Notes: generated by a model not told the origin, from the sequence alone. A stretch of 64,000 nucleotides of DNA from Fibrobacter intestinalis (GCF_900167415.1 NZ_FUWU01000005.1:34229-98228); one strand, 5' to 3'; positions 27,591-37,590 are shown, counted from the first letter of the stretch. Numbers and translations: made by a program.

Positions 27591-28406
27591 TTATTTCTGG
27601 TTGATGACGCCGAAACTGAATCGGAATTGCAGCATGAGACCGCCTAAATCCCATTTGGCTTTGTCGGTATCGGTGTCCGGGACTACTTTGGAAAACGGAT
27701 CGTCCGACTGAACGATAATGCGGGAGTATCCGATATCGCCGTAGATGTTGATGCTTTTCCAGGTGGCGACGAGATAGCCCAAACTGACTCCGAATCCATT
27801 TCCCCACGGCTTTGTTTCGGCTTCGATATGCCCCCAGCTGGAATATATTTCTGTTCCGGGAAGCATCCAGTACCAGCGTACGGCAATGCTAAAAAGGCTC
27901 GCGTTAGAAAGGCTGATCAGATGGGGAGAAAATGCCATACGGTATTCTAGATACAAGGGAAATCCTTGCAGCGTATAGCTGTAATCGTGGATTTTATCTT
28001 TGCGGTCGGTGACGATGACGGATTCGTTGTCGTAGATGAATCCGAAACCCGCGCTGATAAAATGCCCGGTTCGCCATTGCCATTGAATGCCTGCGGTAAT
28101 CGGGAAGCAAAAATTCACGTTTTGAAAATCCTGCTTGGCGACGTAGGCGGATTCCGCTTCGGTCAAAGCATCTTCCCGAAATTTCTTGTAGATGGTGTCT
28201 ATCTGGGATTGAAATTTATCGCGGTTGTCAAATCCCAAAAATGAAATGGACGGCTGAATGAAAAAAGAAAGAATGCTTTTGTCGTCTCCGGATTTGGATG
28301 ATGACGTTTCTTGGGAACGGGTGGAATCCACCGTGAACGCAATGGATGAATCCGCGGCGGAAAGGCTTGCGCAGAAAAATGCCAAGGCAAGCAGAAACTT
28401 TTTCAC
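27591..28406 (-). CDS. Predicted outer-membrane beta-barrel protein
   Basis: A signal peptide (KKFLLALAFFCASLSAA) is followed by about 250 residues of alternating hydrophobic/polar strands with aromatic girdles (AGIQWQWRTGHFISAGFGF, FPLYLEYRMAF). It ends FRFSFGVINQK. No family was recognised. Its start overlaps the bamD stop by four bases, so it is translated after bamD and may be a barrel client. Confidence 0.65.
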   Translation of the reverse strand: MKKFLLALAFFCASLSAADSSIAFTVDSTRSQETSSSKSGDDKSILSFFIQPSISFLGFDNRDKFQSQIDTIYKKFREDALTEAESAYVAKQDFQNVNFCFPITAGIQWQWRTGHFISAGFGFIYDNESVIVTDRKDKIHDYSYTLQGFPLYLEYRMAFSPHLISLSNASLFSIAVRWYWMLPGTEIYSSWGHIEAETKPWGNGFGVSLGYLVATWKSINIYGDIGYSRIIVQSDDPFSKVVPDTDTDKAKWDLGGLMLQFRFSFGVINQK

Positions 28407-29290
28407 TCGTCGTCGTCCTCTTCTTCGTCATCCGGGTGGGCATCCGCTTCTTCTTTCGCTTCTTTTTTGGCGAGCAGTTTTTCGGCCTGTTCCTTTTGAA
28501 TCCGTTTCTGGAATTTCTTTTCCAATTTGGCGATGTATTTCTCTTGGCTTTCTACCGATTCCAGGCGCTTTTGAATGCTGTCCGGAACAGTCGTGCGGTA
28601 ATTTTCCAAATAGTAGCGTGCGGATTCAAATTGGTCGAGTTCCGCGTAGCTTTCCACGAGCAAATAGAGAGCTTCCGGTCTGCGCTTGCTCTGTGGGAAA
28701 AGATCCAGAAATTCTTTCATGTAGATGACGGTAGATTGGGGGTGGCCGAGTTTGCGATATAGGCGGGCTGTCCGAAAATCCCGTTCTGCACGGCGCTCCA
28801 GCAACAAGAGCATGTAATGATTCACGGAATCCAGCAGCGGAGATTCCGGATAGTTGGAAATGAATTTTTCAAAATCTTTCATGGCGAGGGTCGTGTTGGT
28901 TTCGTCCCGGTCGATGTTGTATTCGATATTGAACGAGGAGACCGCCTTGCGAAATTCTGCGGTTTCTATGAACGGGGAACTGGGAAAATTGTTGATGAAA
29001 CTGCCGTATTCCCCTCTTGCTTCGAGCCATTCTTCCAGATTGAAATAGCTTTCGGCAAGCAGAAATTGCGTCTGCTCCATGTAGCCCGTGCCAATGCAAA
29101 GGTTCAAAATTTCTTCGAGAGGTTCTTTTACCCGTCCGTAACGTCCGGCTTTAAAATCCTTGTCTGCGCTGTCGAAACGGTTCTTGCACATTTGCGTGCG
29201 GTCTCCGCCCCCTTCCGGGGCGCAAGCAGAAAAAAGAAACGCGAATATAGCGAAAAATCCTAAGAGCGAGATGTATTTGTTTGTGCGCAT
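28403..29290 (-). CDS. bamD: BamD-like outer-membrane lipoprotein with TPR repeats
   Basis: The lipoprotein signal ends FLFSAC. Tetratricopeptide-type repeats then cover residues about 35-230 in the BamD order (ADKDFKAGRYGRVKEPLEEI; TQFLLAESYFNLEEWLEARG; YGSFINNFPSSPFIETA; MKDFEKFISNYPESPL; YLLVESYAELDQF). BamD is a core partner of BamA in inserting outer-membrane barrels. The C-terminal 60 residues form a Lys/Glu-rich coiled coil ending in an acidic DDEEEDDDE tail, longer than in Proteobacteria. Divergent from lptF by 71 bp, it probably shares that intergenic promoter region. Confidence 0.8.
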   Translation of the reverse strand: MRTNKYISLLGFFAIFAFLFSACAPEGGGDRTQMCKNRFDSADKDFKAGRYGRVKEPLEEILNLCIGTGYMEQTQFLLAESYFNLEEWLEARGEYGSFINNFPSSPFIETAEFRKAVSSFNIEYNIDRDETNTTLAMKDFEKFISNYPESPLLDSVNHYMLLLLERRAERDFRTARLYRKLGHPQSTVIYMKEFLDLFPQSKRRPEALYLLVESYAELDQFESARYYLENYRTTVPDSIQKRLESVESQEKYIAKLEKKFQKRIQKEQAEKLLAKKEAKEEADAHPDDEEEDDDE

Positions 29291-29361
29291 TGGTCCGTCT
29301 TGGAAAGAATGGAACGGTTAACAAGTTACTAAATTAGCAAAAAAATGAGTTTAGAAATTTT

Positions 29362-30780
29362 ATGATTCTGGTTCGGTATGTGCTGAAAGAACATATAGCG
29401 CCCTTTTTGCTTGCGCTGTTTGTCATCACATTCCTTTTTGTCGTGGATTTTCTGGTGACTATTCTCGACAATGTTCTGTCGAAAGGGCTGCCGATTTCTA
29501 CCGTGCTGGAAATTTTTGCGCTGAATATCGTCTGGATGCTTTCCTTGTCGATTCCTATGGCGGTTCTTGTAGCCTGCTTGATGGCTTTCGGGAGGCTTTC
29601 TGGGGATCAGGAAATCACCGCGATGAAAGCGGCTGGGGTTTCGCCTTTGCGGATGATGCGACCCGTGTTGCTGGTGGGCGTTTTGATTTCGGAACTTTTG
29701 ATCCTTTTTAACAATTGGATTTTGCCCGAAGCGAATCATAAATCGGTCGAATTGATGAGTGCCGTTTCGCGGAAAAAACCGCATGCGTTTATCGATGCAG
29801 GAAAACTCACGACGCAATTTCCCGGAGTGCAGCTTTGGGTCGATAGGATTGATCCGGTGACGGGAACGCTCTATGGAATCCAGATATTTGAAACCGAAGG
29901 AATGGGACCGCCCCGGGTTGTTTTGGCGGACAGTGCAACGATGGATTACGCCGATCACGGCGCCACGCTGATGCTTCGCTTGAAAAGCGGAGAAAATCAC
30001 ATGGTGGAAAAAGACGATCCGGCGCAGTATTTCCGCATCCGTTTTTCGTCGGAGGATTTTGCCGTCAAAAATGTCAATGACCGTTTGGAACGCCGGGATC
30101 GCAAGCATCGAAGCGATCGGGAAATGCCCGTGGAAATGATGTTGGACGTGATACACGAAGCGGAAAAAAATGAACGGGCAATTGTTCAGGAATCGCGAGG
30201 TTCGCTATTTCCAGATCTCAACCGGTTGCGTTCCCTTGTTCTGGGGGATTCGATTATTCCTCGAAACGAAAATTGGGAATTGACTTCGGATTCTTTGCGC
30301 CACGTTCGCGCTTTGCGGGATGTTTCTATTGCGGAACGAACCCGGTTGCGTTTGGTGCATCGCACATCGGAGCGTGTGCTGAATGAAAGGAAACGGCAAG
30401 CGCAGTATTGGGTCGAAGTGCACAAAAAATTCAGTACGGGAGTTGCTTGTTTTGTCTTTGTACTGATTGGCGCACCTTTGGGAATTATGGCTCGCAAGGG
30501 GGGCATTGGAACGGGAATCATTTACAGTATCGCTTTTTTTGTGCTGTATTGGGTGTGCCTTATCGGAGGCGAAAATCTGGCGGATCGCTTGATCGTTTCG
30601 CCGGTTTTGGCAATGTGGATTTCAAATGCGATCATCGGAACCGTCGGCGTTATTTTCATGTGGAAAATGTATCGGGACCGCTATTCGGGCACGTCGCCGC
30701 TGGGACAACTCAAAAATTTCGTTCTTGTTCTGTGGCGAAAAATCCGCCGAAAAAAATCCCTGCCGGAGAATACGCCATGA
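29362..30780 (+). CDS. LptF/LptG-family lipopolysaccharide export permease (LptF-like)
   Basis: The 472-residue inner-membrane protein begins VRYVLKEHIAPFLLALFVI, the LptF/G start. It has three N-terminal membrane helices, including SLSIPMAVLVACLMAFGRLSGD and ITAMKAAGVS, the coupling-helix region for LptB. A periplasmic jellyroll-like domain (about 115-330) and three C-terminal helices (FVLIGAPLGIMARKGG) follow. It works with LptB and a partner permease to move LPS out of the membrane. The partner gene overlaps its stop by four bases. Confidence 0.85.
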   Translation: MILVRYVLKEHIAPFLLALFVITFLFVVDFLVTILDNVLSKGLPISTVLEIFALNIVWMLSLSIPMAVLVACLMAFGRLSGDQEITAMKAAGVSPLRMMRPVLLVGVLISELLILFNNWILPEANHKSVELMSAVSRKKPHAFIDAGKLTTQFPGVQLWVDRIDPVTGTLYGIQIFETEGMGPPRVVLADSATMDYADHGATLMLRLKSGENHMVEKDDPAQYFRIRFSSEDFAVKNVNDRLERRDRKHRSDREMPVEMMLDVIHEAEKNERAIVQESRGSLFPDLNRLRSLVLGDSIIPRNENWELTSDSLRHVRALRDVSIAERTRLRLVHRTSERVLNERKRQAQYWVEVHKKFSTGVACFVFVLIGAPLGIMARKGGIGTGIIYSIAFFVLYWVCLIGGENLADRLIVSPVLAMWISNAIIGTVGVIFMWKMYRDRYSGTSPLGQLKNFVLVLWRKIRRKKSLPENTP

Positions 30781-32123
30781 AATTTTCCCGCTACCTGATC
30801 GGCAATTTTTTGCGGATGTTCCTGCTGGTGCTTTTGGGCGCCGTCTTCATGTTCATCGTCATCGATTTTGTGGGGAATATCCGGACGTGGTTGCTTCGGG
30901 ATATGGCGGATGTTCGAGAATATTACTTGGCGTATTTGCCCTATATCGTGTATCTGGTTACGCCTGTTGCTCTTTTTATCGGAGTGGTCGCTTCCGTTGG
31001 CAATATGTCGCGCCATTTGGAAATCACGGCGATTCAGCAATCCGGGCGCAGCCCGTTTCGCGTCCTTGTCCCTGTTTTTGGCGTGGGCGTTTTGGTCACC
31101 CTTTTTTCTTTTTATCTCGATGCCAAAATTCTTCCCGACGCCAATCACGAGCGTTATAAAATTATGGAACCGCTTTCGCAGCAGCGTCGCGATCCGAGAA
31201 TCAAGGACAAAAGGGATTTCGTGTATATTTCCGGCGATAGAACCAGCTGGTTTATGCGCTCTTATGGAGGCACGACCAAAGTCGGAAGAGATGTCGTTCT
31301 GCTGATTTACCGCGATGGCGATCTTTACGAGCGTTATGATGCCAAGCGTTTGCGTTGGATTGAACCGGATACGAGCGCGCCGAAATCGCAGGGTGCTTTA
31401 AATAAAGTTCGGAAACACGCCGTCCGTCGGGAAGAAGGAAAATCGGTGGAAAAATCGGAAAGGACGGAAGTCGCTCCGGATTCGTTCGCTGATTCTTTGA
31501 AACAGGATTCCCTTTTGGAAAATGAAGAAATTTCTTGGAAACAGAAGTTGCTGAAATCGGCTGGAGCATTTTGGGAATGGGCGGCGAACGGATTTAAGGC
31601 CGACGACGATTCTGTCGCTTTGCTGGAAGAGGGCTATTGGCGTTTGGAAGAGGGTTTTCGGCGTACGTTTTTGAAAGAAGGTGTGGTGCAGATTCGGCAT
31701 TTTGTTCGAGAAAGCTTGAAAAATAAGACGACTTTGCTTCCCGAAGATTTTTTGGATGAACGCCAGCGCGGCGATGAAATGGACGCCAAAACCATTTTGC
31801 GCAAGATCGAAGTGCAAAAGAGATCGGGAGAAAATACGAACAAATTGGAAACGGCGTATTTTTTCAAGTTTTCCGGTTCGGTGATGAATTTTATCGTACT
31901 CCTCATTGGAGCTGCTCTGGCTCACCGCTTTAGCCGGAATGGAGGGCTTTCTCAAAAGTTCGGGGTTGGTATTCTTTTGGTGTTTAGCTATTATGTAGTT
32001 ATCAGAATCGGTCTGAAGATGGGAGAAAATGGTGCGCTTTATCCGATGCTGGGTGCTTGGATTGGGCATATTGTTTTTGCGATGATTGCGATATGGATGC
32101 TGTATCGATCATTCCGTCTGTAA
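30777..32123 (+). CDS. LptF/LptG-family lipopolysaccharide export permease (LptG-like)
   Basis: The start is the ATG overlapping the previous stop (ATGA). The 448-residue protein shows FSRYLIGNFLRMFLLV, LVTPVALFIGVVASVGNMSRH and ITAIQQSGRSPFRVL, the LptG pattern. The periplasmic domain has an extra charged stretch of roughly 100 residues (about 205-310) not usual for LptG. The C-terminal helices include NFIVLLIGAALAHRFSRNGG. With the upstream gene it forms the heterodimeric permease of the LPS exporter. Confidence 0.85.
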   Translation: MKFSRYLIGNFLRMFLLVLLGAVFMFIVIDFVGNIRTWLLRDMADVREYYLAYLPYIVYLVTPVALFIGVVASVGNMSRHLEITAIQQSGRSPFRVLVPVFGVGVLVTLFSFYLDAKILPDANHERYKIMEPLSQQRRDPRIKDKRDFVYISGDRTSWFMRSYGGTTKVGRDVVLLIYRDGDLYERYDAKRLRWIEPDTSAPKSQGALNKVRKHAVRREEGKSVEKSERTEVAPDSFADSLKQDSLLENEEISWKQKLLKSAGAFWEWAANGFKADDDSVALLEEGYWRLEEGFRRTFLKEGVVQIRHFVRESLKNKTTLLPEDFLDERQRGDEMDAKTILRKIEVQKRSGENTNKLETAYFFKFSGSVMNFIVLLIGAALAHRFSRNGGLSQKFGVGILLVFSYYVVIRIGLKMGENGALYPMLGAWIGHIVFAMIAIWMLYRSFRL

Positions 32124-32144
32124 AATGGATTGTGGGTGAAAGTT

Positions 32145-34055
32145 ATGTCTGATATTTTATATGTCGTTTCCGGTTTGCTAGTCGGCCTTGCGTTCCAAGG
32201 AGGGCTCTTTCTATTTGCTATTCCGTTTGCTCTTGTGGCTCTCGTTTTGGCTTGGTTGAATCGACCGAGTTTGCCGGTTGCCGGAGGAAAAAGTCCAACG
32301 GAGGCGAGTCCTATTTTGCGCCGCCCAACGATTGCCGATGCGACGACAGTTGGCCGTATTTTGCGCCCCGCCGCAACCCAGATAGCTCCGATTCTTTCTT
32401 CTCGGGATACGTTTTCCGCTTACCCTGGTGAGGGAAATTCTTCTTTGGACAAACTGAAAGGGAATGAAATCTGGAAAAAGATTGATGACGAGTTGGATTC
32501 GGTTTTTCGCCCTATTTTGCGTGCTTTAAAAACTTTGTTGCCCAAGGCGCATTCGGTGCTGCTTTTTTTCAAGACGGGAGACGGAAAATCGTTCGCGATT
32601 CGCCAGTTCGCTTCGGATTCGGAAAATTATATCCATAAATTTTGCTTGATCGCAGACGGTGCCGGTGTCGTCGGGCTGCTCTCTCGCCAGGATACCAATC
32701 GGATTTTAGAAGGGAATTTGCCGAATGGAAAAAGCCTCGGCTATTATGTGTCTTCGCCGCTTCTTCCTGTGCACTCTGTCGCTGGCGTTCCTTTATGCAA
32801 CGGGAAAAAACAGCGCGTAGGCGCTTTGGTTGTCGATTCTTTGGAGCAAAATGTTTTTACTCCCGAAATCATCCCGATTTTGGATTCTTTTGCGTCGATG
32901 TTCTATATGCTTTCCTACAAGAGTTACGTGTCGGCGGCGAATTATCGGGAAAAGAAGAAATTTTACGAGCTTGCCGCTTACCAGCAAAAATTCTTTACGA
33001 CCACTCTGCTCAAGGACACCTATAAGGAAATTTTTGAATATGTGAATCAGAATTTTATTTCGGATCGCATCATGATTCTTGTGTTTGATGATCCGGAACA
33101 TGAGCAGGGAACGGTAGCGTTTTGTCGCGGCGAAGAGGAAAAATGGTTTGAAGGACGCCGTTTTTCGCTTTCGGACAAAGGCATTTTGCCGCTTGCGATG
33201 CGAACCCATTACCCGACGGAACGAGTGCTGAATCGCCGGGAATATGTTCCTCGGTTGAATGACGATGAACCGCAAAGCAATATGCTCCACTATCTTTTTG
33301 TGCAGCCCTGCTCGATGACGATGCGAAATTTTGCGCAGAACGAGCCATCGGAATTGGCGATTTGCCTAGAACGCCGAAGTGAAGAAAAGTTTGAAACGCT
33401 GGAAAAGGATTTGCTCCGCTTTATGGTGAACATCGCGTATTTTGCCTACCAGCGGGGAATGCAATTTGAACACGAACAGTTTGAAATTTACCACGACGCT
33501 TTGACGGGGCTTTTGAACCGTCGCACGATTGACGAACGCATCTTGGAATTGGGCAGAACCAATCAGGAAAAGAATGTGGGCATCATGATGATGGACATTG
33601 ACCATTTTAAGCATATCAACGACACTTATGGGCATCAGGCGGGCGATGCGATTCTCAAAGGAATAGCCGCGCGCATATCATCGGTTGCGGACAAGGGTGA
33701 AAATCTTTTGGCCCGTTATGGCGGGGAAGAATTTTTTGTCGCGATTCCCGGAGCGACTTCAGAGATTTTAAAAGAAACCGCGGAACAAATCCGGATGGCG
33801 GTCTGCTCGTCACCTTTTGATATCCACCAGACTGCGCCGATTCCCGTTTCTGTAAGTATCGGTTGCTATTTGGCCGAAAAGGGTTTCCGTGGAGAAATCA
33901 GTCGGGCCGTTCGCTATGCGGATGACGCTCTTTACCGCGCCAAGGAAACCGGTAGAAATCGGGTTGTCGAATACCAGGAACGGCCTTTTGATTTGAATGA
34001 AAGCGTCAAGTCGGATGCCGGTTCGGAAGGAACTTCGGATGTTCACGATTCTTGA
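32145..34055 (+). CDS. GAF-like/GGDEF diguanylate cyclase
   Basis: One or two N-terminal membrane segments (VVSGLLVGLAFQGGLFLFAI) are followed by a GAF-like sensor region (about 110-290) with a VAGVPLCNGKKQRVGALVVD segment. A further linking domain and a GGDEF domain (about 455-620) complete the protein. The cyclase motif is ARYGGEEFFVAIPG (GGEEF, active type), with DALTGLLNRRTIDER and MMMDIDHFKHINDTYGHQAG upstream. No clear RxxD inhibitory site was seen. It makes c-di-GMP from GTP. The ATG at 32145 is preferred over the upstream TTG. The symporter gene starts inside its 3' end (17 bp overlap). Confidence 0.88.
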   Translation: MSDILYVVSGLLVGLAFQGGLFLFAIPFALVALVLAWLNRPSLPVAGGKSPTEASPILRRPTIADATTVGRILRPAATQIAPILSSRDTFSAYPGEGNSSLDKLKGNEIWKKIDDELDSVFRPILRALKTLLPKAHSVLLFFKTGDGKSFAIRQFASDSENYIHKFCLIADGAGVVGLLSRQDTNRILEGNLPNGKSLGYYVSSPLLPVHSVAGVPLCNGKKQRVGALVVDSLEQNVFTPEIIPILDSFASMFYMLSYKSYVSAANYREKKKFYELAAYQQKFFTTTLLKDTYKEIFEYVNQNFISDRIMILVFDDPEHEQGTVAFCRGEEEKWFEGRRFSLSDKGILPLAMRTHYPTERVLNRREYVPRLNDDEPQSNMLHYLFVQPCSMTMRNFAQNEPSELAICLERRSEEKFETLEKDLLRFMVNIAYFAYQRGMQFEHEQFEIYHDALTGLLNRRTIDERILELGRTNQEKNVGIMMMDIDHFKHINDTYGHQAGDAILKGIAARISSVADKGENLLARYGGEEFFVAIPGATSEILKETAEQIRMAVCSSPFDIHQTAPIPVSVSIGCYLAEKGFRGEISRAVRYADDALYRAKETGRNRVVEYQERPFDLNESVKSDAGSEGTSDVHDS

Positions 34056-35526
34056 TTGGATTGTTCTTGTCTTTTACATTCTCTTTTCTGTCGGCGTCGG
34101 TATGTGGGCGTCCCGGGGAAGCAACAAAGGATTTGGCGAATATATGCGTGGCGGCGGTTCTATGCCGTGGTTCGCTATAGGCATCAGTTTAATTGCCACA
34201 TCGGTGAGCGCAACGACTTTTCTCGGAAATCCGGCGGAAGCTTATTCTGCCGATATGAGTTTTCTGATGAATAATATCGGGGCGTTGATTGCCATTATTG
34301 TTGTCGGCGTTGTTTTTATTCCTCGGATTCGCCGCTCTGGAATTTCGAGCGCTTATGAACTTTTTGAAGTTCGCTTCTCTCCGATTGTGCGGCGTTTGGC
34401 GGCGATCTTTTACAGCCTGCACTTGCTGCTTCGGATGGGCATTCTTTTGTATGCGCCGTCGTTGGTTCTGGCACCGATTTTAGGAATAGACATCCATTTG
34501 GCCATTTTAGTTACGGCGGTCGTCGCCACGATTTATACTTGGTATGGGGGATTCAAGGCGGTCATTTGGACGGATGTTCTGCAATTTGCCGTGCTTTTTG
34601 GCGGCGGCATCATCGCTCTTTATATTTTGTCTCAAGGTGTCGGCGGTTTCTCGGAAATGTGGAATCTGGCGTCTGCTTCGGGCAAAACCCGATTTTTCGA
34701 CGCTTCAAATTGGAATCCGGCGAATGCGCGCAACTTGCTTTCGGCTGGGCTCGCGTATGCTGTTATTGAAATTTCGATTCGGGGTTGTGACCAGCAATTT
34801 GTACAGCGTTATTTGAGCTGTGATTCCATTAAGTCGGCGAATGCGTCAAGTATTCTCAGCATGATTCTTGGCGTGTTTGTTTCTGTTCTTTTCTTTTGGG
34901 TTGGTGCTGGGCTTTTTGTTTATTACCGGGTTTCGGGCGTAGGAGAACTTCCTGCGGGCGTTCCGTTGAATGGCGTTTTTCCGTACTTTATTGTTCATGT
35001 GATGCCGTCTGGGGCGACGGGACTGGTGATTGCGGCGATTTATGCGGCAGCGATGAGCAGCTTGTCTAGCGCTATCAACGCCTTGGGCAATACGACGGTC
35101 AAGGACATTCTACTCGTTCGTTCCGAGAATGCGGCGGCTTTGGCCAAGGCAAAAAAGTGGACGATTCTTTGGGCGGTACTCAGCACGCTTTGTGCATTCA
35201 TTGCTGCGGATATGCAGAGTTCGTTGCTTTCAAATGCCCTTTTCTTTACGGGGCTTTTTACGGGTCCGCTTTTGGCCCTGTTCCTGCTCGCCTTCTTTTC
35301 GTACAAATTAACATCTTTAGCGGTGATCGTCGGCGTTCTCTTTGGAATGGCATCCATTTTGCTTTTTAATCCGATTCCATTTATACCCGCTTACCATCCG
35401 CCATTTGAAGGGGTTTTCTGTTTCTTTTGGAATCCGGTGATTTCTTGTGTTTCCACTCTGGTGGTGGTATCTATTTTGCGATTTGTGTTCCCCAAACGAA
35501 CAATGAAAAAAGAGGAAATTGGATGA
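34039..35526 (+). CDS. Sodium:solute symporter (SSS family)
   Basis: This 495-residue membrane protein has about 13 helices. It shows the SSS opening (DWIVLVFYILFSVGVGMWAS; GEYMRGGGSMPWFAIGISLIATS; TFLGNPAEAYS) and YTWYGGFKAVIWTDVLQ. A central CDQQFVQRYLSC stretch and LVIAAIYAAAMSSLSSAINALG form the conserved sodium-site region. It takes up an unidentified solute with Na+. GGAAGGAAC lies about seven bases before the ATG at 34039. The tadA start overlaps its stop (ATGA). Confidence 0.88.
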   Translation: MFTILDWIVLVFYILFSVGVGMWASRGSNKGFGEYMRGGGSMPWFAIGISLIATSVSATTFLGNPAEAYSADMSFLMNNIGALIAIIVVGVVFIPRIRRSGISSAYELFEVRFSPIVRRLAAIFYSLHLLLRMGILLYAPSLVLAPILGIDIHLAILVTAVVATIYTWYGGFKAVIWTDVLQFAVLFGGGIIALYILSQGVGGFSEMWNLASASGKTRFFDASNWNPANARNLLSAGLAYAVIEISIRGCDQQFVQRYLSCDSIKSANASSILSMILGVFVSVLFFWVGAGLFVYYRVSGVGELPAGVPLNGVFPYFIVHVMPSGATGLVIAAIYAAAMSSLSSAINALGNTTVKDILLVRSENAAALAKAKKWTILWAVLSTLCAFIAADMQSSLLSNALFFTGLFTGPLLALFLLAFFSYKLTSLAVIVGVLFGMASILLFNPIPFIPAYHPPFEGVFCFFWNPVISCVSTLVVVSILRFVFPKRTMKKEEIG

Positions 35527-36026
35527 CAGATGCAGAAGATTTGCGTTGGATGGACGCCGCTTTACGGGAAGCGGAAAAGGCGTACGATTTGGGCGAAGTT
35601 CCTATCGGTTGCGTGATAGTCAAGGACGGTCGTTGCATTGCCCGCGGTTACAATCAAGTGGAAACGCTGAAAGACGCGACGGCTCATGCGGAAATTATCG
35701 CCATCGGTGCGGCTTCTTCGGCTTTGGAAAATTGGCGGCTTTCCGGGGCGACTCTTTATGTGACTTTGGAACCTTGCCCGATGTGTGCTGGAGCCATACT
35801 GAACAGTCGGATTTCTCGGATTGTGTACGGCTCGCCCGATACGCGTTTCGGCGGTTGTGGAACGACAATTGATGTGATAAAAAATAATGCGCTCCATGCC
35901 GAAGTTCAGGTGACGGGAGGCGTCAAAGCCGAGGAATGTCTGGGAATTATCAAGGCGTTCTTTATGGAAATGCGCCAAAAGAAGGGAGATTCCGGCGCAA
36001 AGCCTCCCAAAGAATTGCTCTCTTAA
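35523..36026 (+). CDS. tadA: tRNA adenosine(34) deaminase
   Basis: The 167-residue zinc deaminase converts A34 to inosine in tRNA(Arg). It has the catalytic TAHAEIIAIGAAS (HAE) and TLEPCPMCAGAILNSRI (PCxxC) motifs, and the RIVYGSPDTRFGG strand. VPIGCVIVKDG near the start is also typical. The four-base overlap with the symporter gene indicates coupled translation. Confidence 0.92.
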   Translation: MTDAEDLRWMDAALREAEKAYDLGEVPIGCVIVKDGRCIARGYNQVETLKDATAHAEIIAIGAASSALENWRLSGATLYVTLEPCPMCAGAILNSRISRIVYGSPDTRFGGCGTTIDVIKNNALHAEVQVTGGVKAEECLGIIKAFFMEMRQKKGDSGAKPPKELLS

Positions 36027-36040
36027 ATTATTTTTAGATT

Positions 36041-36880
36041 ATGAATCGTTTTGCGTCCGTCTTTTTTTTAGCCGTGATTTCTGTGGCGTTCATCGCCTGC
36101 AAAGATACCGTTTCTTTAGGATTTAATACGCAGAATCCGTCGCCGGAAGATTATGAACTGCGGAGTTCTTTGCGGGTCTTTTTGGAATTGCCCGATACGG
36201 TTCCTGCCGAAGCGCAGCAGTCGATGACGGCCAATGTTCAAGTCCGCATCCATTCCGAATTACTTTCGGCTTATGATGACGGATCGGGACGCTTTTTATT
36301 GCGGGTGGATTCCGCTTCGTATTTTGCGGACAATCGGTCTGTAGAAGAGGTCGATCACATTCGTCGGTATTTGCAGACTCAGGCGGTGCAATATAAGATG
36401 GGAGTCGATGGGGAAATGAGTTCCGTACGCTTTGACGAAATGGTTGCCTGGCCGGATATCGGCGACGTGGATATTCGTCGCATCTTTATGAAAGTACAGC
36501 CGGTATTGCCTTCTAGTCCGCTGGCCAAGGGCGATTCCTGGGAACGCCAACAAGTGATTGCCAATGACAAAGGCAAGCAGAGCATTGTTTATAAAAGATT
36601 TGAATTGGACGATGTTTTTAATCGGGATGGCGGGCGAATTGCCAAGCTAAAAATGAACATTCGCTATAAACAGAAAAGCGAAGACGAAGCGCAAATTATG
36701 GAAAGTCCGGATTTTATTCTCGGTTCGGGAACGATTCTTTTTGATATCGATGCGGGTAAAATTCTGGAAGGGGAATTGAATATCAACGGCAAAATTCGCG
36801 TGATAGAAAGAAGTCGGGACGACACGATTCCGGAATTGCGGGTCCTTCAAAAAATTTCGTTGAGGAGACTTCGCGAATGA
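36041..36880 (+). CDS. Lipoprotein of unknown function
   Basis: The signal FLAVISVAFIAC gives a lipidated Cys at residue 20. The mature part (about 260 residues) reads as a beta-rich domain with DxxxV strands and a KGDSWERQQ loop, reminiscent of DUF-type lipoproteins that follow a substrate-turnover assay pattern, but no family is certain. The next gene starts within its last codons (ATGA). Confidence 0.7.
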   Translation: MNRFASVFFLAVISVAFIACKDTVSLGFNTQNPSPEDYELRSSLRVFLELPDTVPAEAQQSMTANVQVRIHSELLSAYDDGSGRFLLRVDSASYFADNRSVEEVDHIRRYLQTQAVQYKMGVDGEMSSVRFDEMVAWPDIGDVDIRRIFMKVQPVLPSSPLAKGDSWERQQVIANDKGKQSIVYKRFELDDVFNRDGGRIAKLKMNIRYKQKSEDEAQIMESPDFILGSGTILFDIDAGKILEGELNINGKIRVIERSRDDTIPELRVLQKISLRRLRE

Positions 36881-37578
36881 AAAAATCTCTTCTGTTCCTT
36901 GTCCTCTTTTTTGCGTTTTCCTTTGGGGTGACTCCTTTTCCGGCAGCGAAGCATCACAAGGTGACCTTGCAGGCAATCGCATCGCCATATTTATTGGAAA
37001 CTGGCTTTGTTTTGAGTGCGGACGATACTCTTGAAATCGAGCCCGGCGTAGAGGTCTTTTTTAGTGAATATGCCAAGCTCTATTTGCGGGGAATGGTTCG
37101 GATTGCCGGAACGGCACAAAAACCGGTTTCTTTTTTGAGTGCCGATTCTGCGGAATCCTGGAATGGACTGTATATTTCGACGGGAGAGAATTATTTTCAT
37201 GTCAAACATCTGCGCATTGAAAATTCTTTTCGCAACACGGTCATCCGCTCGCAGGGGCTTTTTGAAAATGTCACTTTTGTGAATAATTACTATGGGCTGT
37301 GGGTTGAAAATTCTCCCCATTTTGAACTGGCGAGCTGCGAATTTGTCCGCAACCGGTTTGCGCTTTCGGTGGGTGTGGGAAATGTCCGATTTCGCAATAC
37401 CAAAATCCATAACAACGTTTTTGGGCTGTATCTGTATTCGGGAACCTCTTTCGATGGCGATCCGAAAGCCGTTTCGAATAATTTGGAAGCGGATATTCGC
37501 AGGGAATCCGATGAGCTTATCGGCAAGGGCCGCAAAATTTCAAAAAGTGTCTGGCAACGGATTGAATCGGAATTTTAA
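36877..37578 (+). CDS. Exported right-handed beta-helix protein
   Basis: A signal peptide (KKSLLFLVLFFAFSFGV) precedes about 200 residues with the regular coil pattern of parallel beta-helices: LRGMVRIAGTAQKPVSFLS, FENVTFVNNYYGLWVENS, FELASCEFVRNRFALSVG, FRNTKIHNNVFGLYLYSG. This suggests a NosD/pectate-lyase-like fold without a visible catalytic set. It belongs to the co-directional operon running to 41662. Confidence 0.7.
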   Translation: MKKSLLFLVLFFAFSFGVTPFPAAKHHKVTLQAIASPYLLETGFVLSADDTLEIEPGVEVFFSEYAKLYLRGMVRIAGTAQKPVSFLSADSAESWNGLYISTGENYFHVKHLRIENSFRNTVIRSQGLFENVTFVNNYYGLWVENSPHFELASCEFVRNRFALSVGVGNVRFRNTKIHNNVFGLYLYSGTSFDGDPKAVSNNLEADIRRESDELIGKGRKISKSVWQRIESEF

Positions 37579-37590
37579 GAGGTATTGACT

